A stretch of 64,000 bases of DNA from Dyella tabacisoli (GTDB lineage: Bacteria > Pseudomonadota > Gammaproteobacteria > Xanthomonadales > Rhodanobacteraceae): the NCBI RefSeq assembly GCF_003350925.1, contig NZ_KZ857175.1, forward strand, positions 186,001-250,000. The letters are read 5' to 3'. This document shows positions 17,151-25,392 of this stretch, one piece after another. The notes below the pieces were generated by a model, which saw only the letters and a list, made by a program, of their open reading frames with translations, was not told where the DNA came from and did no database searches. Positions within the stretch are counted from its first letter, which is position 1; each line of letters opens with the position of its first letter. Both the position numbers and the translations under genes were made by a program.

Positions 17151-20100
17151 ATGCGCATGCAGCAACCCGATGAGAAGCAGCAAGGCGATCTGATTTCGCG
17201 CAGTAGCGGCGGCCGTGACGAGCCGCTACCCGGCGTGTGGCGGCGCTTGCTTGATGCCCCCACCTCAGGGGCCACGCATGAACGCGGCGTACTCGGCTTT
17301 TTTCTTGAGGTGATGCCGGAGGAAGGCTCCCCGAACGCGCGGCTCGATGTGGCGCCGGTGCTGCTGGCCAGCGGCGAGCATGGCCGTTTCACACGGCCGA
17401 CACCGCTGGATAGCAAACACCTGTCGCATCAGCCGTTGGAGCCCCACGAGCAGCGTCTTGCCGCCACCGTGCTCGGTTTGTCGCAAAGCCTGCGCAAAAG
17501 CCGCAGTTACGCCCGGCTGGCCGGTCATGTCGGCGATGCATTGCTGGCCGAGATTCTGGATACCTCGCCGTGCTTCCTCGGTGGCCTGGCCGGGTTGCGG
17601 CTATCGCGCGGCAAATCGCATCCGCTGCGCTGGCAATGGCAGTTGGAGGTCGATGGCAGTCAGCGCTTGCTGCCCTTGCTGCCGCACAATCAGCGTTTGC
17701 TGCGGATCGACGGCTTGTGGTTTCTCGATCCTGAGCGCGCCGAATTGGGGCATCTGGAAGCCAGTGCCGAAGAAGCCCATTGGCTCGATCTGCCTGCACT
17801 GAAGCACGAGCACAGCCGCCGTCTGCGCGACGCCTTGCCTCATAGTCGCCTGGCTCAACGTGTGCCGTTGCCGCAAGTGTTCAGTGAGCTGCGCCGCGCC
17901 GAACTGGCGCCCAAGCCGGTGCTGACCTTGCATGCATTGACGCGCCATGCGCGCCTGGGCGCCGGCACACCGCCGCTGGCCTATGCGCGGCTGGCCTTCG
18001 ATTACGCTGGCGAGCGCTTGCCCGGCCGCGGCGGCGAGCCGCTGGTGCGGCGCGTGCGCAATGGTCAACTGATCGAGATCATCCGGCGTCGTGCCGAAGA
18101 GCTGTCGACGATGGAGCAGCTTGAACACGCCGGCCTGACCCCAGGCGTCGATACCGAAGGCCTGCCTTGGGATGTAGCCGATACCTTGCCCGAAGACGCC
18201 TGGCTGTTCCCCGGTAAGGGTTATGCGGGTGCGCTGGAGGTAAACACGCCGGCGCGTTGGCTGGCGCTGCGGCCAAAACTGGAGGCCGAAGGTTTTCAGC
18301 TCGATTACGCGCCCAGTTTTCCGTTCGAGGTGCTGGAAGGTCCGGTGCGCTGGTACGGCAACGCCGTTGAAGACGCCGACGACCACGCCTTCGATCTGGA
18401 GATCGGCATCGAAGTCGAGGGCAAGCGACACAACTTGCTGCCCGCCGTGGCGCAGGCACTGGCCGAGCATCAGCTCAATCTGAGTCCGGCACCGAACGAA
18501 CCGGAAGACGCCGTGTGGTACGCGCCGGTCGATGAGCGTCGCCGGGTGCCGGTGCGGCTGAAAGAGTTGCGCGGCCTGCTGGCGCCCTTGGCCGAGTACC
18601 TGGAAAAACCAAAGAAAAAACTGCACCTGCCACGCGTGCAGGCCGGCCGTCTGGAAGAAATCATCGATGCGCTGCCCAGCGGCGGCGCCTTGGAGGCGCC
18701 GGAGCAACTGCGCGGATTCACCGCGCGTCTGCGCGATGCCGCCGAGCGCGCCAGCGATGCGATTCCGCAGGGCCTCACGGTGGAGCTGCGGCCTTATCAG
18801 CGCGAGGGTCTGCGCTGGTTGAATGCGCTTGCCGAGGCCGGTGTGGGCGGCGTACTTGCCGACGACATGGGCTTGGGCAAAACGCTGCAATTGATTACCC
18901 ATTTGCTTGCATTGAAAGAACGCGGCGAACTGACTCAGCCGGCATTGATCGTGGTGCCGACCAGTTTGATTCCCAACTGGCTGTCCGAGGTTGCGCGCTT
19001 CGCACCGTCGCTGCGCGTGCTCACCCTGCACGGCCCGCAGCGCGGCGGTGAATTCGCCCAGCTCGGCGGTCAAGATATCGTGCTGACCAGCTACGCCTTG
19101 TTGCCGCGCGATGTCGTCACGCTGCGCAAGCAAGCCTTCGCCTTGATCGCATTAGACGAAGCACAGCAAGTGAAAAACCCCCGCACGCAAGCACGGCGTG
19201 CGGTACTCAGTTTGCGTGCCCCGCGCTGCATCTGCCTCACCGGCACGCCGCTGGAAAATCATCTCGGCGAATTGTGGTCGCAGGTCGACCTCGCCGTACC
19301 CGGCTTGCTGGGCGACGAAGGCGCGTTCCGTCGCCATTACCGGGTGCCGATCGAAAAGCAGCGCGATGCCGAGTGCCAAGAGCGTCTTAACCGCCGCCTT
19401 GCGCCTTTTATTCTGCGTCGTACCAAGGCACAGGTCGCCACTGAACTGCCGCCGAAAACCGAGATCACGCGTCGCGTGGTGCTGGAAGGCCGTCAGCGCG
19501 AGCTATACGAAAGCCTGCGCTTGTCGCTGGCCGACGAATTGCGCGAAGTGATCGCCCAGCGCGGCATCGCCCACAGCGGCATCATCGTGCTCGATGCACT
19601 GCTGAAGCTACGCCAGGTCTGTTGCGATCCGCGGCTGGTGAAATTGGAAGCCGCGCGCGGCGTGCGCGATTCGGCCAAGTTCGAATTGCTGATGGACATG
19701 TTGCCCGCGCTGCTCGCCGAGGGCCGCAAGGTGCTGCTGTTCTCGCAGTTCACCGAGATGCTCAAGCTGATCGCGCACGAGCTGGATCGTCGGCGTATCC
19801 GCTACGTCACGCTCACTGGCGAAACGCGCGACCGCGCCGAACCAGTGCGCCAGTTCCAGGAGGGCGAAGTGCCGCTGTTTCTGCTCTCGCTGAAAGCCGG
19901 CGGCGTCGGCCTCAACCTCACCGCCGCCGATACCGTGATCCATTACGACCCCTGGTGGAACCCCGCCGCTGAGGCACAGGCCAGCGACCGTGCGCATCGC
20001 ATCGGTCAGGACAAACCCGTCTTCGTCTTCCGCTTGATTACCTCAGGCACGGTAGAGGAGCGGATCGAAGAGCAGAAAGCGCGCAAGGCCGAGTTGGCCG

Positions 20101-20186
20101 AGGCGGTGCTGGAAGGTGGCGGTAGCCGCGAGCGGCTCAGCTTCGAGCAAGACGATTTGGACGCGTTGCTGGCGCCGGCTTCGTAG
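17151..20186 (+). CDS. SNF2-family DEAD/DEAH-box helicase
   Basis: A protein of about 1011 residues. The C-terminal half is a complete SNF2 ATPase: DDMGLGKT (Walker A), IALDEAQQVKNP (DEAQ motif II), LTGTPLENHLGELWS (motif III), LLFSQFTEML, LSLKAGGVGLNLTAAD (motif V) and QASDRAHRIGQ (motif VI). The N-terminal 500 residues carry no motif I can name. Related bacterial proteins often start with a SWIM zinc finger, which is absent here. Such helicases remodel RNA polymerase or nucleoprotein complexes. The start is uncertain: an in-frame stop lies at 17100, and 17151 or 17157 is the first ATG. No clear Shine-Dalgarno sequence is visible. Confidence 0.88.
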   Translation: MRMQQPDEKQQGDLISRSSGGRDEPLPGVWRRLLDAPTSGATHERGVLGFFLEVMPEEGSPNARLDVAPVLLASGEHGRFTRPTPLDSKHLSHQPLEPHEQRLAATVLGLSQSLRKSRSYARLAGHVGDALLAEILDTSPCFLGGLAGLRLSRGKSHPLRWQWQLEVDGSQRLLPLLPHNQRLLRIDGLWFLDPERAELGHLEASAEEAHWLDLPALKHEHSRRLRDALPHSRLAQRVPLPQVFSELRRAELAPKPVLTLHALTRHARLGAGTPPLAYARLAFDYAGERLPGRGGEPLVRRVRNGQLIEIIRRRAEELSTMEQLEHAGLTPGVDTEGLPWDVADTLPEDAWLFPGKGYAGALEVNTPARWLALRPKLEAEGFQLDYAPSFPFEVLEGPVRWYGNAVEDADDHAFDLEIGIEVEGKRHNLLPAVAQALAEHQLNLSPAPNEPEDAVWYAPVDERRRVPVRLKELRGLLAPLAEYLEKPKKKLHLPRVQAGRLEEIIDALPSGGALEAPEQLRGFTARLRDAAERASDAIPQGLTVELRPYQREGLRWLNALAEAGVGGVLADDMGLGKTLQLITHLLALKERGELTQPALIVVPTSLIPNWLSEVARFAPSLRVLTLHGPQRGGEFAQLGGQDIVLTSYALLPRDVVTLRKQAFALIALDEAQQVKNPRTQARRAVLSLRAPRCICLTGTPLENHLGELWSQVDLAVPGLLGDEGAFRRHYRVPIEKQRDAECQERLNRRLAPFILRRTKAQVATELPPKTEITRRVVLEGRQRELYESLRLSLADELREVIAQRGIAHSGIIVLDALLKLRQVCCDPRLVKLEAARGVRDSAKFELLMDMLPALLAEGRKVLLFSQFTEMLKLIAHELDRRRIRYVTLTGETRDRAEPVRQFQEGEVPLFLLSLKAGGVGLNLTAADTVIHYDPWWNPAAEAQASDRAHRIGQDKPVFVFRLITSGTVEERIEEQKARKAELAEAVLEGGGSRERLSFEQDDLDALLAPAS

Positions 20187-20200
20187 ATGTTTCGATGTAG

Positions 20201-20521
20201 TTAGCGTTCGGCCGTGGCACGCGTGCGCAGTAGAGCATCCACCGCTTGCTGCCACTCTGGCGAACCCGGTTTCGACTGCGGTGCTTCTTGGTCGAGCTTG
20301 TGCTGCACAGCTTGATTCCATTCGTCGGAGCCAGGATCCGGGCCATGGCCGCTGTCATCGCTGATGCCGAGGGTTTGATCGACCCAGGCATACCACTGGG
20401 CCGAGCCAAGCGTGACATGGGCGGGGCTGGGTTGCGCAGCCTGCTGCGTGGGTGCGGGTGCAGAAGGCGAACAGGCTGCGAGTAGCAGGGTAAGTGAGAG
20501 GCTGCTGGCGAGTCGGCGCAT
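20201..20521 (-). CDS. Small lipoprotein, unknown function
   Basis: A 106-residue protein with a clear type II signal peptide (MRRLASSLSLTLLLAAC, Cys17) and a Pro/Ala/Gln linker. The small domain contains WYAWVDQTLGISDDSGHGPD, then two similar Gly-Ser-x-Glu-Trp-x-Gln-Ala-Val units (GSDEWNQAVQ and GSPEWQQAVD). The repeat hints at a short helical repeat fold. I do not recognise the family. It converges with the SNF2 gene with a 14-bp gap. Confidence 0.75.
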   Translation of the reverse strand: MRRLASSLSLTLLLAACSPSAPAPTQQAAQPSPAHVTLGSAQWYAWVDQTLGISDDSGHGPDPGSDEWNQAVQHKLDQEAPQSKPGSPEWQQAVDALLRTRATAER

Positions 20522-20600
20522 AAGGCGGCTCCGAACGAGAGACTGCCGAGCCTAACCGCTGGAACTGGCGCGGGGATGAATCGCGCCTGACATCCGGGCA

Positions 20601-21284
20601 TCAACTGCGCGCAACGACTTCGTCGATATGCCACAACAAATCGGCGGGATCTTCATACACCCGAAACGCGCCCGAGCGTTCGAGTTCTTCCTGGCCGTAG
20701 CCGCCCGAAAGCAAGCCGATGCCGAGTGAGCGCGCGCGTTGCGCCGCAAGCATGTCCCAGATGCTGTCGCCGATAACCAATGCTTTATGGATATCGCAGT
20801 CGAGTCGATGGGCCGCGGTGATAAACAGATCGGGGTCGGGCTTGGCGTGGCGCACTTGATCGCGGGTTACCACGGGTACCTTCGATGGATCGACGCCAAG
20901 CGCTTCGAGATTGTGCGCGGCCGTTTGCATGCGGCCACTGGTGGCGATCGCCCAGGGAATTTTCTGCTCGGTGAGAAAGGCCAGCAGTTCGCGCGCGCCG
21001 GGCAGTGGCCGCACTGAGCCTTGACTGGCTTGACGGTTGTAGGCCTCGGCATGCCACTGACGCAGGCGCGCCAGTCGCTCTTCGGTGATTTCCAGGCCGG
21101 TCTCGCGCAACAAGATGTTGGCGAACAGTCCGCCGCTCATGCCGATCTTGCGATGAATGCGCCACACCGATAACTCGACGCCCTCCTTGTCCAGCGCCTC
21201 CTTCCAGGCAAGCACGTGCTGGTAGACGCTATCGACCAGGGTGCCGTCGAGATCGAACAGAAACGCGGTATCGCTGCGGGACAT
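20601..21284 (-). CDS. HAD-family phosphatase (phosphoglycolate/beta-phosphoglucomutase-like)
   Basis: A 227-residue subfamily IA HAD enzyme. Motif I is FLFDLDGTLVDS, motif II lies in AIATSGRM, motif III has the Lys of RHAKPDPDLF, and motif IV is ALVIGDSIWDMLAA. A helical cap sits between motifs I and II. The substrate cannot be read from sequence; small sugar phosphates or phosphoglycolate are likely. GGAG before 21284 decides the start. It lies downstream of glk on the same strand, which fits a role in sugar phosphate housekeeping. Confidence 0.85.
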   Translation of the reverse strand: MSRSDTAFLFDLDGTLVDSVYQHVLAWKEALDKEGVELSVWRIHRKIGMSGGLFANILLRETGLEITEERLARLRQWHAEAYNRQASQGSVRPLPGARELLAFLTEQKIPWAIATSGRMQTAAHNLEALGVDPSKVPVVTRDQVRHAKPDPDLFITAAHRLDCDIHKALVIGDSIWDMLAAQRARSLGIGLLSGGYGQEELERSGAFRVYEDPADLLWHIDEVVARS

Positions 21285-21359
21285 GAGGGGAATCTCCAAT
21301 GCCAGCGTTGGACGGTTTAGCAGTATCGCGGCAGTCGTATGATCTACCGCTGATTATTC

Positions 21360-21387
21360 ATCACTTCAATGGATATCACTTCAACGG
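21360..21387. repeat. 15-bp-period duplication over the glk stop codon
   Basis: A 13-bp unit at 21360-21372 recurs at 21375-21387 with one mismatch. The glk stop codon lies in the second unit as written on the plus strand, and the first unit carries the same trinucleotide. Confidence 0.7.
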
Positions 21388-22395
21388 AAAGGACTTGTCC
21401 GATTCCATCATCGCCAGCGCGGCGGCGCCGACCAGGCCTGGTTCGGGGTTCATGATCGCCTGGGTGGGGATGTGTTCCATGGTGTCGCGGAAGCGGCCTT
21501 TCGCCTCAAAGCGTTCGCGGAAATGCCCGCGGCGTTCCAGCCATGGCAGCAGGATCGGGATCAGGCCACCGGTGAGGTAGACGCCATCCCACGCACCGAG
21601 TGTAAGTACCAGGTCGCCGGCGACGCTGCCGAAGATGCCGGCAAAGGTTTCCACCGTGCGAATGCAAATCGCATCGCTGCCGTTCTCGGCACGCTGGGTG
21701 ATGTCTTCGGGTTGCAGTGCTTCGGGGGTTTGCCCGGCGATATTGCAGACCGCATCGTAGAGGTTCACCAGGCCCTGACCGCAGATCAGGCGCTCGTTGG
21801 AAACGCGGCCGAAGCGGTGGTTGAGATAGTTGAGTATCTCGATGTCCTCCGGGTTGTGCGCGGCGAAGCCGGCGTGGCCGCCTTCGCTCTGCAGCACACT
21901 GGCTTTGCCTTGGCGCATCAACAGGCCGCCGACACCCAGGCCGGTGCCGGGCCCGACGATAGCGAAGGTCTGCTCTTCGCGGGCACTGATGACCGGTATC
22001 GGCAGGCTGCCGACCGACACGAGATCTCCCGGCTGCAGCAGGGTCACCGCCATGCTTTGCGCGGCAAAGTCGTTAGCCAGATGCACCGAGTCCATGCCCA
22101 GTTCGGCTTGCAGTTTGTGCGCGGCGATGGACCAGGGATTGTTAGTGATCTTTACCGTTTCGCCATCGCTGATGCGGCCGGCGGCGGCGATCACCGCGCG
22201 CTTGGCGGTCAGACCCGTATCGGTGAAATATTGGCGGATCGCCTCGGCCAACGAGGTGAAATCCTTCACCCGATAACGCCGCACGCTGCCTTCAAGCAGC
22301 GGTGCGGTACGGTCGGGGTGGGTCAGGGCGAAGCGGACATTGGTGCCACCGAGATCGGCGAGCAGGGTCGGGGCGGCACTAGCGGAAAAGCTCAT
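21376..22395 (-). CDS. glk: Glucokinase
   Basis: The 339-residue enzyme phosphorylates glucose with ATP. Near the N-terminus, LLADLGGTNVRFAL is the phosphate-binding loop. GPGTGLGVGGLL and EGGHAGFAAHNPEDIEIL match the E. coli-type glucokinase family (not ROK), and the C-terminal half has GVYLTGGLIPILLPWL. The start at 22395 is preceded by CAGGA. It lies 65 bp after the GH1 beta-glucosidase on the same strand. Glucose released from beta-glucosides by that enzyme would be its direct substrate. Confidence 0.93.
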   Translation of the reverse strand: MSFSASAAPTLLADLGGTNVRFALTHPDRTAPLLEGSVRRYRVKDFTSLAEAIRQYFTDTGLTAKRAVIAAAGRISDGETVKITNNPWSIAAHKLQAELGMDSVHLANDFAAQSMAVTLLQPGDLVSVGSLPIPVISAREEQTFAIVGPGTGLGVGGLLMRQGKASVLQSEGGHAGFAAHNPEDIEILNYLNHRFGRVSNERLICGQGLVNLYDAVCNIAGQTPEALQPEDITQRAENGSDAICIRTVETFAGIFGSVAGDLVLTLGAWDGVYLTGGLIPILLPWLERRGHFRERFEAKGRFRDTMEHIPTQAIMNPEPGLVGAAALAMMESDKSFPLK

Positions 22396-22412
22396 GAACA
22401 ATCCTGGCAACG

Positions 22413-22440
22413 GGTCACGCAAGCCTGGTCACGCAAGCCT
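22413..22440. repeat. 14-bp perfect tandem duplication between bglA and glk
   Basis: GGTCACGCAAGCCT occurs twice head to tail with no mismatch, starting about 20 bp after the GH1 stop and ending about 18 bp before the plus-strand copy of the GH1 stop at 22461. It also sits in the glk leader. Confidence 0.85.
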
Positions 22441-22460
22441 GCCATGGGCGGACATGATGC

Positions 22461-23828
22461 CTATGCGGATAGGCCGTCATCGTCCAGCGCCGTGCCGTTG
22501 CTTTCGATCACCTTGGCGTAAAGTTTCGCCGTCGCTTTGGGCGTGCGCTTCTGCGTGGCAAAGTCCACATGGTACAGGCCAAAGCGCTTGGAGAAACCTA
22601 GGGACCACTCCAAATTATCCATCAGCGACCAGGCGTAATAACCCTTGAGGTTCACCCCGGCGTCGATCGCCCGGTGCAGTGCCCGCAAATGCTTGCGCAG
22701 ATAGTCGGTGCGCAGCGGATCGTCCAGTACGCCGCCCTCGGCCACCGGTGCGTCGTAGAAGGCCGAACCGTTCTCGGTGATGTATAGCGGAATGTCGCCG
22801 TAGCGGCTCTTGAACCAGGTGAGGGTGTCGGTCAGCCCTTGCTCGAAGACCTCCCAGCCGGTCTCCGTGTAGGTCTTGTTTGGCTGGCGCACCGGCGAGG
22901 CTTTGAGCGGGTATTGCAGCGGATCGTTTTTCACCACCGCGCGGGTGTAGTAGTTGATGCCGACAAAATCGACTTTTTGCTTGGTCAGATTGAAGTCGTC
23001 GTCGGGAAAATCCGGCCACGCGTCGCCGAAGATTTCCTTCAACTCCGGCGGATAACTACCCAGCAGCGCCGGGTCGGCGAACTGCTCATTCATATAGGCA
23101 TGAGCACGGCGGGTGGCGGCCAGATCTTCCGGGCTATCGGAGTGCGGATATTTCGGCTCGATATTGAACACCACGCCGATCTCATGCTTGCCGAAGGTGC
23201 GATACGCCAGGATGCCGGCGCCACTGGCGCGCATCAGGTTATGCGCGGCGATCGGCGCTTCGTATTTGCTGCGATGTCCCGGCGCCAGCGCGCCATGCAG
23301 GTAGCCGCCATCGGTAACAACCCAGGGCTCGTTGAGCGTGGACCAGTGCTGCACGCGGCCATCCAGCGCCTTGTACATCACGCTGGCGTAATCGGCGAAC
23401 CAGTTGGCGACGTCGCGGTTGAGCCAGCCGCCGCGATCATCCAGCGCCGCCGGCAGATCCCAATGAAACAGGGTGACGTTAGGTGCGATGCCGTTTTCCA
23501 GCAGCTCGTCGACCAGTCGCGAATAGAAGTCCAGGCCCTTTTGATTGATCCGGCCGGTGCCTTCGGGCAGCACGCGTGCCCAGTTGATGCTTAAGCGATA
23601 GCCCTGCAGCCCCAGCGCCTTCATCAACTGCACGTCGTCTTTGTAGCGGCGATAGTGGTCGCAGGCGATATCGCCGGTGTCACCGTTAATCATCATGCCG
23701 GGGGTATGGGCGAAGCGTTGCCAGATGCTCGGGCCGGCGCCATCGGCCAGCGGCGAGCCCTCGATTTGATAAGCCGAGGTGGCGGCACCCCAGAGAAAAC
23801 CTTCAGGAAAACGGTAGCTACGGCTCAT
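22461..23828 (-). CDS. GH1 beta-glucosidase
   Basis: The 455-residue enzyme hydrolyses beta-glucosides with retention. The acid/base Glu is in TLNEP (Glu167) and the nucleophile Glu in ITENG (Glu352). FLWGAATSAYQIEG at the N-terminus and FGLYHVDFATQKRTPK near the C-terminus are typical of the family. No signal peptide is present, so it is cytosolic and needs imported cellobiose or other beta-glucosides. It probably forms an operon with glk. A LacI-type palindrome about 35 bp upstream of its start suggests control by a sugar-responsive repressor. Confidence 0.93.
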   Translation of the reverse strand: MSRSYRFPEGFLWGAATSAYQIEGSPLADGAGPSIWQRFAHTPGMMINGDTGDIACDHYRRYKDDVQLMKALGLQGYRLSINWARVLPEGTGRINQKGLDFYSRLVDELLENGIAPNVTLFHWDLPAALDDRGGWLNRDVANWFADYASVMYKALDGRVQHWSTLNEPWVVTDGGYLHGALAPGHRSKYEAPIAAHNLMRASGAGILAYRTFGKHEIGVVFNIEPKYPHSDSPEDLAATRRAHAYMNEQFADPALLGSYPPELKEIFGDAWPDFPDDDFNLTKQKVDFVGINYYTRAVVKNDPLQYPLKASPVRQPNKTYTETGWEVFEQGLTDTLTWFKSRYGDIPLYITENGSAFYDAPVAEGGVLDDPLRTDYLRKHLRALHRAIDAGVNLKGYYAWSLMDNLEWSLGFSKRFGLYHVDFATQKRTPKATAKLYAKVIESNGTALDDDGLSA

Positions 23829-23860
23829 CGACTGGGTTCCCGTGCCGCATTGCGGCTTGA

Positions 23861-23874
23861 TGTAAACGATTACA
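23861..23874. promoter_or_regulatory. Candidate LacI-family operator
   Basis: TGTAAACGATTACA is a near-perfect palindrome (12 of 14 positions) with the central CG typical of LacI/GalR-family sites. It lies between the divergent GH1 gene and the sugar ABC ATPase gene, 33 bp from the GH1 start and 140 bp from the ATPase start. No LacI-type gene is present in the window. Confidence 0.6.
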
Positions 23875-24013
23875 TTGCGAGAATATCCGAATGTTCCCTA
23901 CTTGTGCAGCCGGTTTCGTACAAGCATGGATCATGCGCGTGGGCCGTCAGGCTGGCGATCGCTATCCCCAACACTATGGCTGAGCCCAGGGCCAGGCCGC
24001 AGGAGATGCATGC

Positions 24014-25105
24014 ATGGCCAGTGTCCGCCTCGACAAGCTGCGCAAGGTCTACCCGAATGGACATGTCGGCGTGGCCGAGGCCAGTTTCGAGATCGCCGAT
24101 GGCGAGCTGCTGGTGCTGGTCGGGCCCTCCGGCTGCGGCAAGACCACTTTGCTGCGGATGATCGCCGGGCTGGAGTCGATCAGCAGCGGCAGCCTGAGCA
24201 TTGACGGTCGCGTGGTCAACGACGTCGCACCCAAGGATCGCGACATCGCCATGGTGTTTCAGAACTACGCCTTGTATCCGCATATGACGGTGGCGGAAAA
24301 CCTCGGCTTCGGTCTGCGCCTGCGCGGCCAGCCCAAGGCCGAGATCGAACGCCGCGTACGCGAGGCCGCGCAGACCCTGGAGCTGGAGCAGCGCCTGGAT
24401 TCCCGCCCCGCGGCACTGTCTGGCGGCCAGCGCCAGCGGGTTGCGTTAGGCCGCGCGCTGGTGCGCGATCCCAAGGTTTTTTTGCTTGATGAGCCGTTGT
24501 CGAATCTCGATGCCAAGCTGCGCCTGTCGATGCGGGTGGAGATTGCACGGCTACATCGCCAGCTCAAGGCCACCATGATTTACGTCACCCACGACCAGAT
24601 CGAGGCGATGACGCTGGGGCAACGTATCGTCGTGCTCAATGGCGGTGTCATCCAGCAAATCGATACGCCGATGAATCTCTACGACAGGCCGGCGAATCTG
24701 TTTGTCGCCGGCTTTCTCGGTAGCCCGGCGATGAATCTGCTGCGCGGCACATTGCAGATCGATAACGGTTTTCGGCTGGTTGCCGCGCAAGGCGAGCTGT
24801 CGCTCGGTGAGCCCCTACAGGCAAAGGCGCTGCAAGCCTGGCATGGCCGCGAGATCGTGCTCGGTCTGCGCCCGGAAGATATGCAGCCACGCGCCCATGC
24901 CGACGATGCGCTGCTGAGCGCGCAGCTCGAAGTACTCGAACCCGTCGGCAATGAGATTTTCCTCAACCTGCGTTACGGCGACCTCGCCCTTGTTTCGCGC
25001 ATACCGCCGCGAGTTCTGCCGACACCGGGGAGCATCATGCATTTCGGTTTCGATCCCGAGCGGCTGCATTTTTTCGATGCGGAGCGGGGGCTGCGCATTC
25101 AATAA
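24014..25105 (+). CDS. Sugar ABC transporter ATP-binding protein (MsmK/UgpC/MalK type)
   Basis: A 363-residue ABC ATPase of the CUT1 group. Motifs are GPSGCGKTTLLRMIAGLE (Walker A), MVFQNYALYPHMTV (Q-loop), LSGGQRQRVALGRALVR (signature), FLLDEPLSNLDAKLR (Walker B) and YVTHDQIEAMTLGQRI (H-loop). The C-terminal regulatory TOBE-like domain begins near residue 240 and includes LGLRPEDM. No permease or binding-protein gene is beside it, so it may energise carbohydrate porters encoded elsewhere, as MsmK does. It diverges from the beta-glucosidase gene around a shared LacI-type operator candidate. Confidence 0.9.
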   Translation: MASVRLDKLRKVYPNGHVGVAEASFEIADGELLVLVGPSGCGKTTLLRMIAGLESISSGSLSIDGRVVNDVAPKDRDIAMVFQNYALYPHMTVAENLGFGLRLRGQPKAEIERRVREAAQTLELEQRLDSRPAALSGGQRQRVALGRALVRDPKVFLLDEPLSNLDAKLRLSMRVEIARLHRQLKATMIYVTHDQIEAMTLGQRIVVLNGGVIQQIDTPMNLYDRPANLFVAGFLGSPAMNLLRGTLQIDNGFRLVAAQGELSLGEPLQAKALQAWHGREIVLGLRPEDMQPRAHADDALLSAQLEVLEPVGNEIFLNLRYGDLALVSRIPPRVLPTPGSIMHFGFDPERLHFFDAERGLRIQ

Positions 25106-25135
25106 CGGGCTGGACTGAAACGGGCTGGACTGAAA
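25106..25135. repeat. 15-bp perfect tandem duplication right after the msmK-like stop
   Basis: CGGGCTGGACTGAAA occurs twice, directly after the TAA. A degenerate third unit follows at about 25136-25148. The rest of the 287-bp gap to the haem receptor holds a Fur-box candidate. Confidence 0.9.
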
Positions 25136-25220
25136 CAGGTTGGGCTGACGCGCGCACTAAGAGATCAACGAATCGTCGCCAGGGAGATGAGGCGGGGAGG
25201 CGGCTTGCGCAGAAATTTAC

Positions 25221-25241
25221 AAATGAGATACATTCTCATTT
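25221..25241 (+). promoter_or_regulatory. Candidate Fur box of the haem uptake operon
   Basis: Perfect 8-bp arms AAATGAGA and TCTCATTT are separated by TACAT. This matches the bacterial Fur pattern of ATGAGAAT-type inverted repeats. It lies about 150 bp upstream of the haem receptor start, the expected target. Repression by Fur-Fe2+ is inferred from this match and the gene functions. Confidence 0.75.
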
Positions 25242-25392
25242 ATCGATGTGAGCCACTGCTGCCTTGCGCAAGTCTTCGCTGGCGCAGAACGTTCGCACCT
25301 AGTTCTAGATAACCGGCCGCCAGCCGCAGGCGTTTCTTCCCGCCTCCTTCGCCAGCCAGCCGCTTGAAACCTCAAGCATGGCGAAGGAATAC

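Noticed and set aside
17601-19133. 510-residue antisense frame in the SNF2 gene
   Set aside because: It runs opposite a gene with all helicase motifs and has Gln/Arg-rich composition typical of GC-rich antisense frames.
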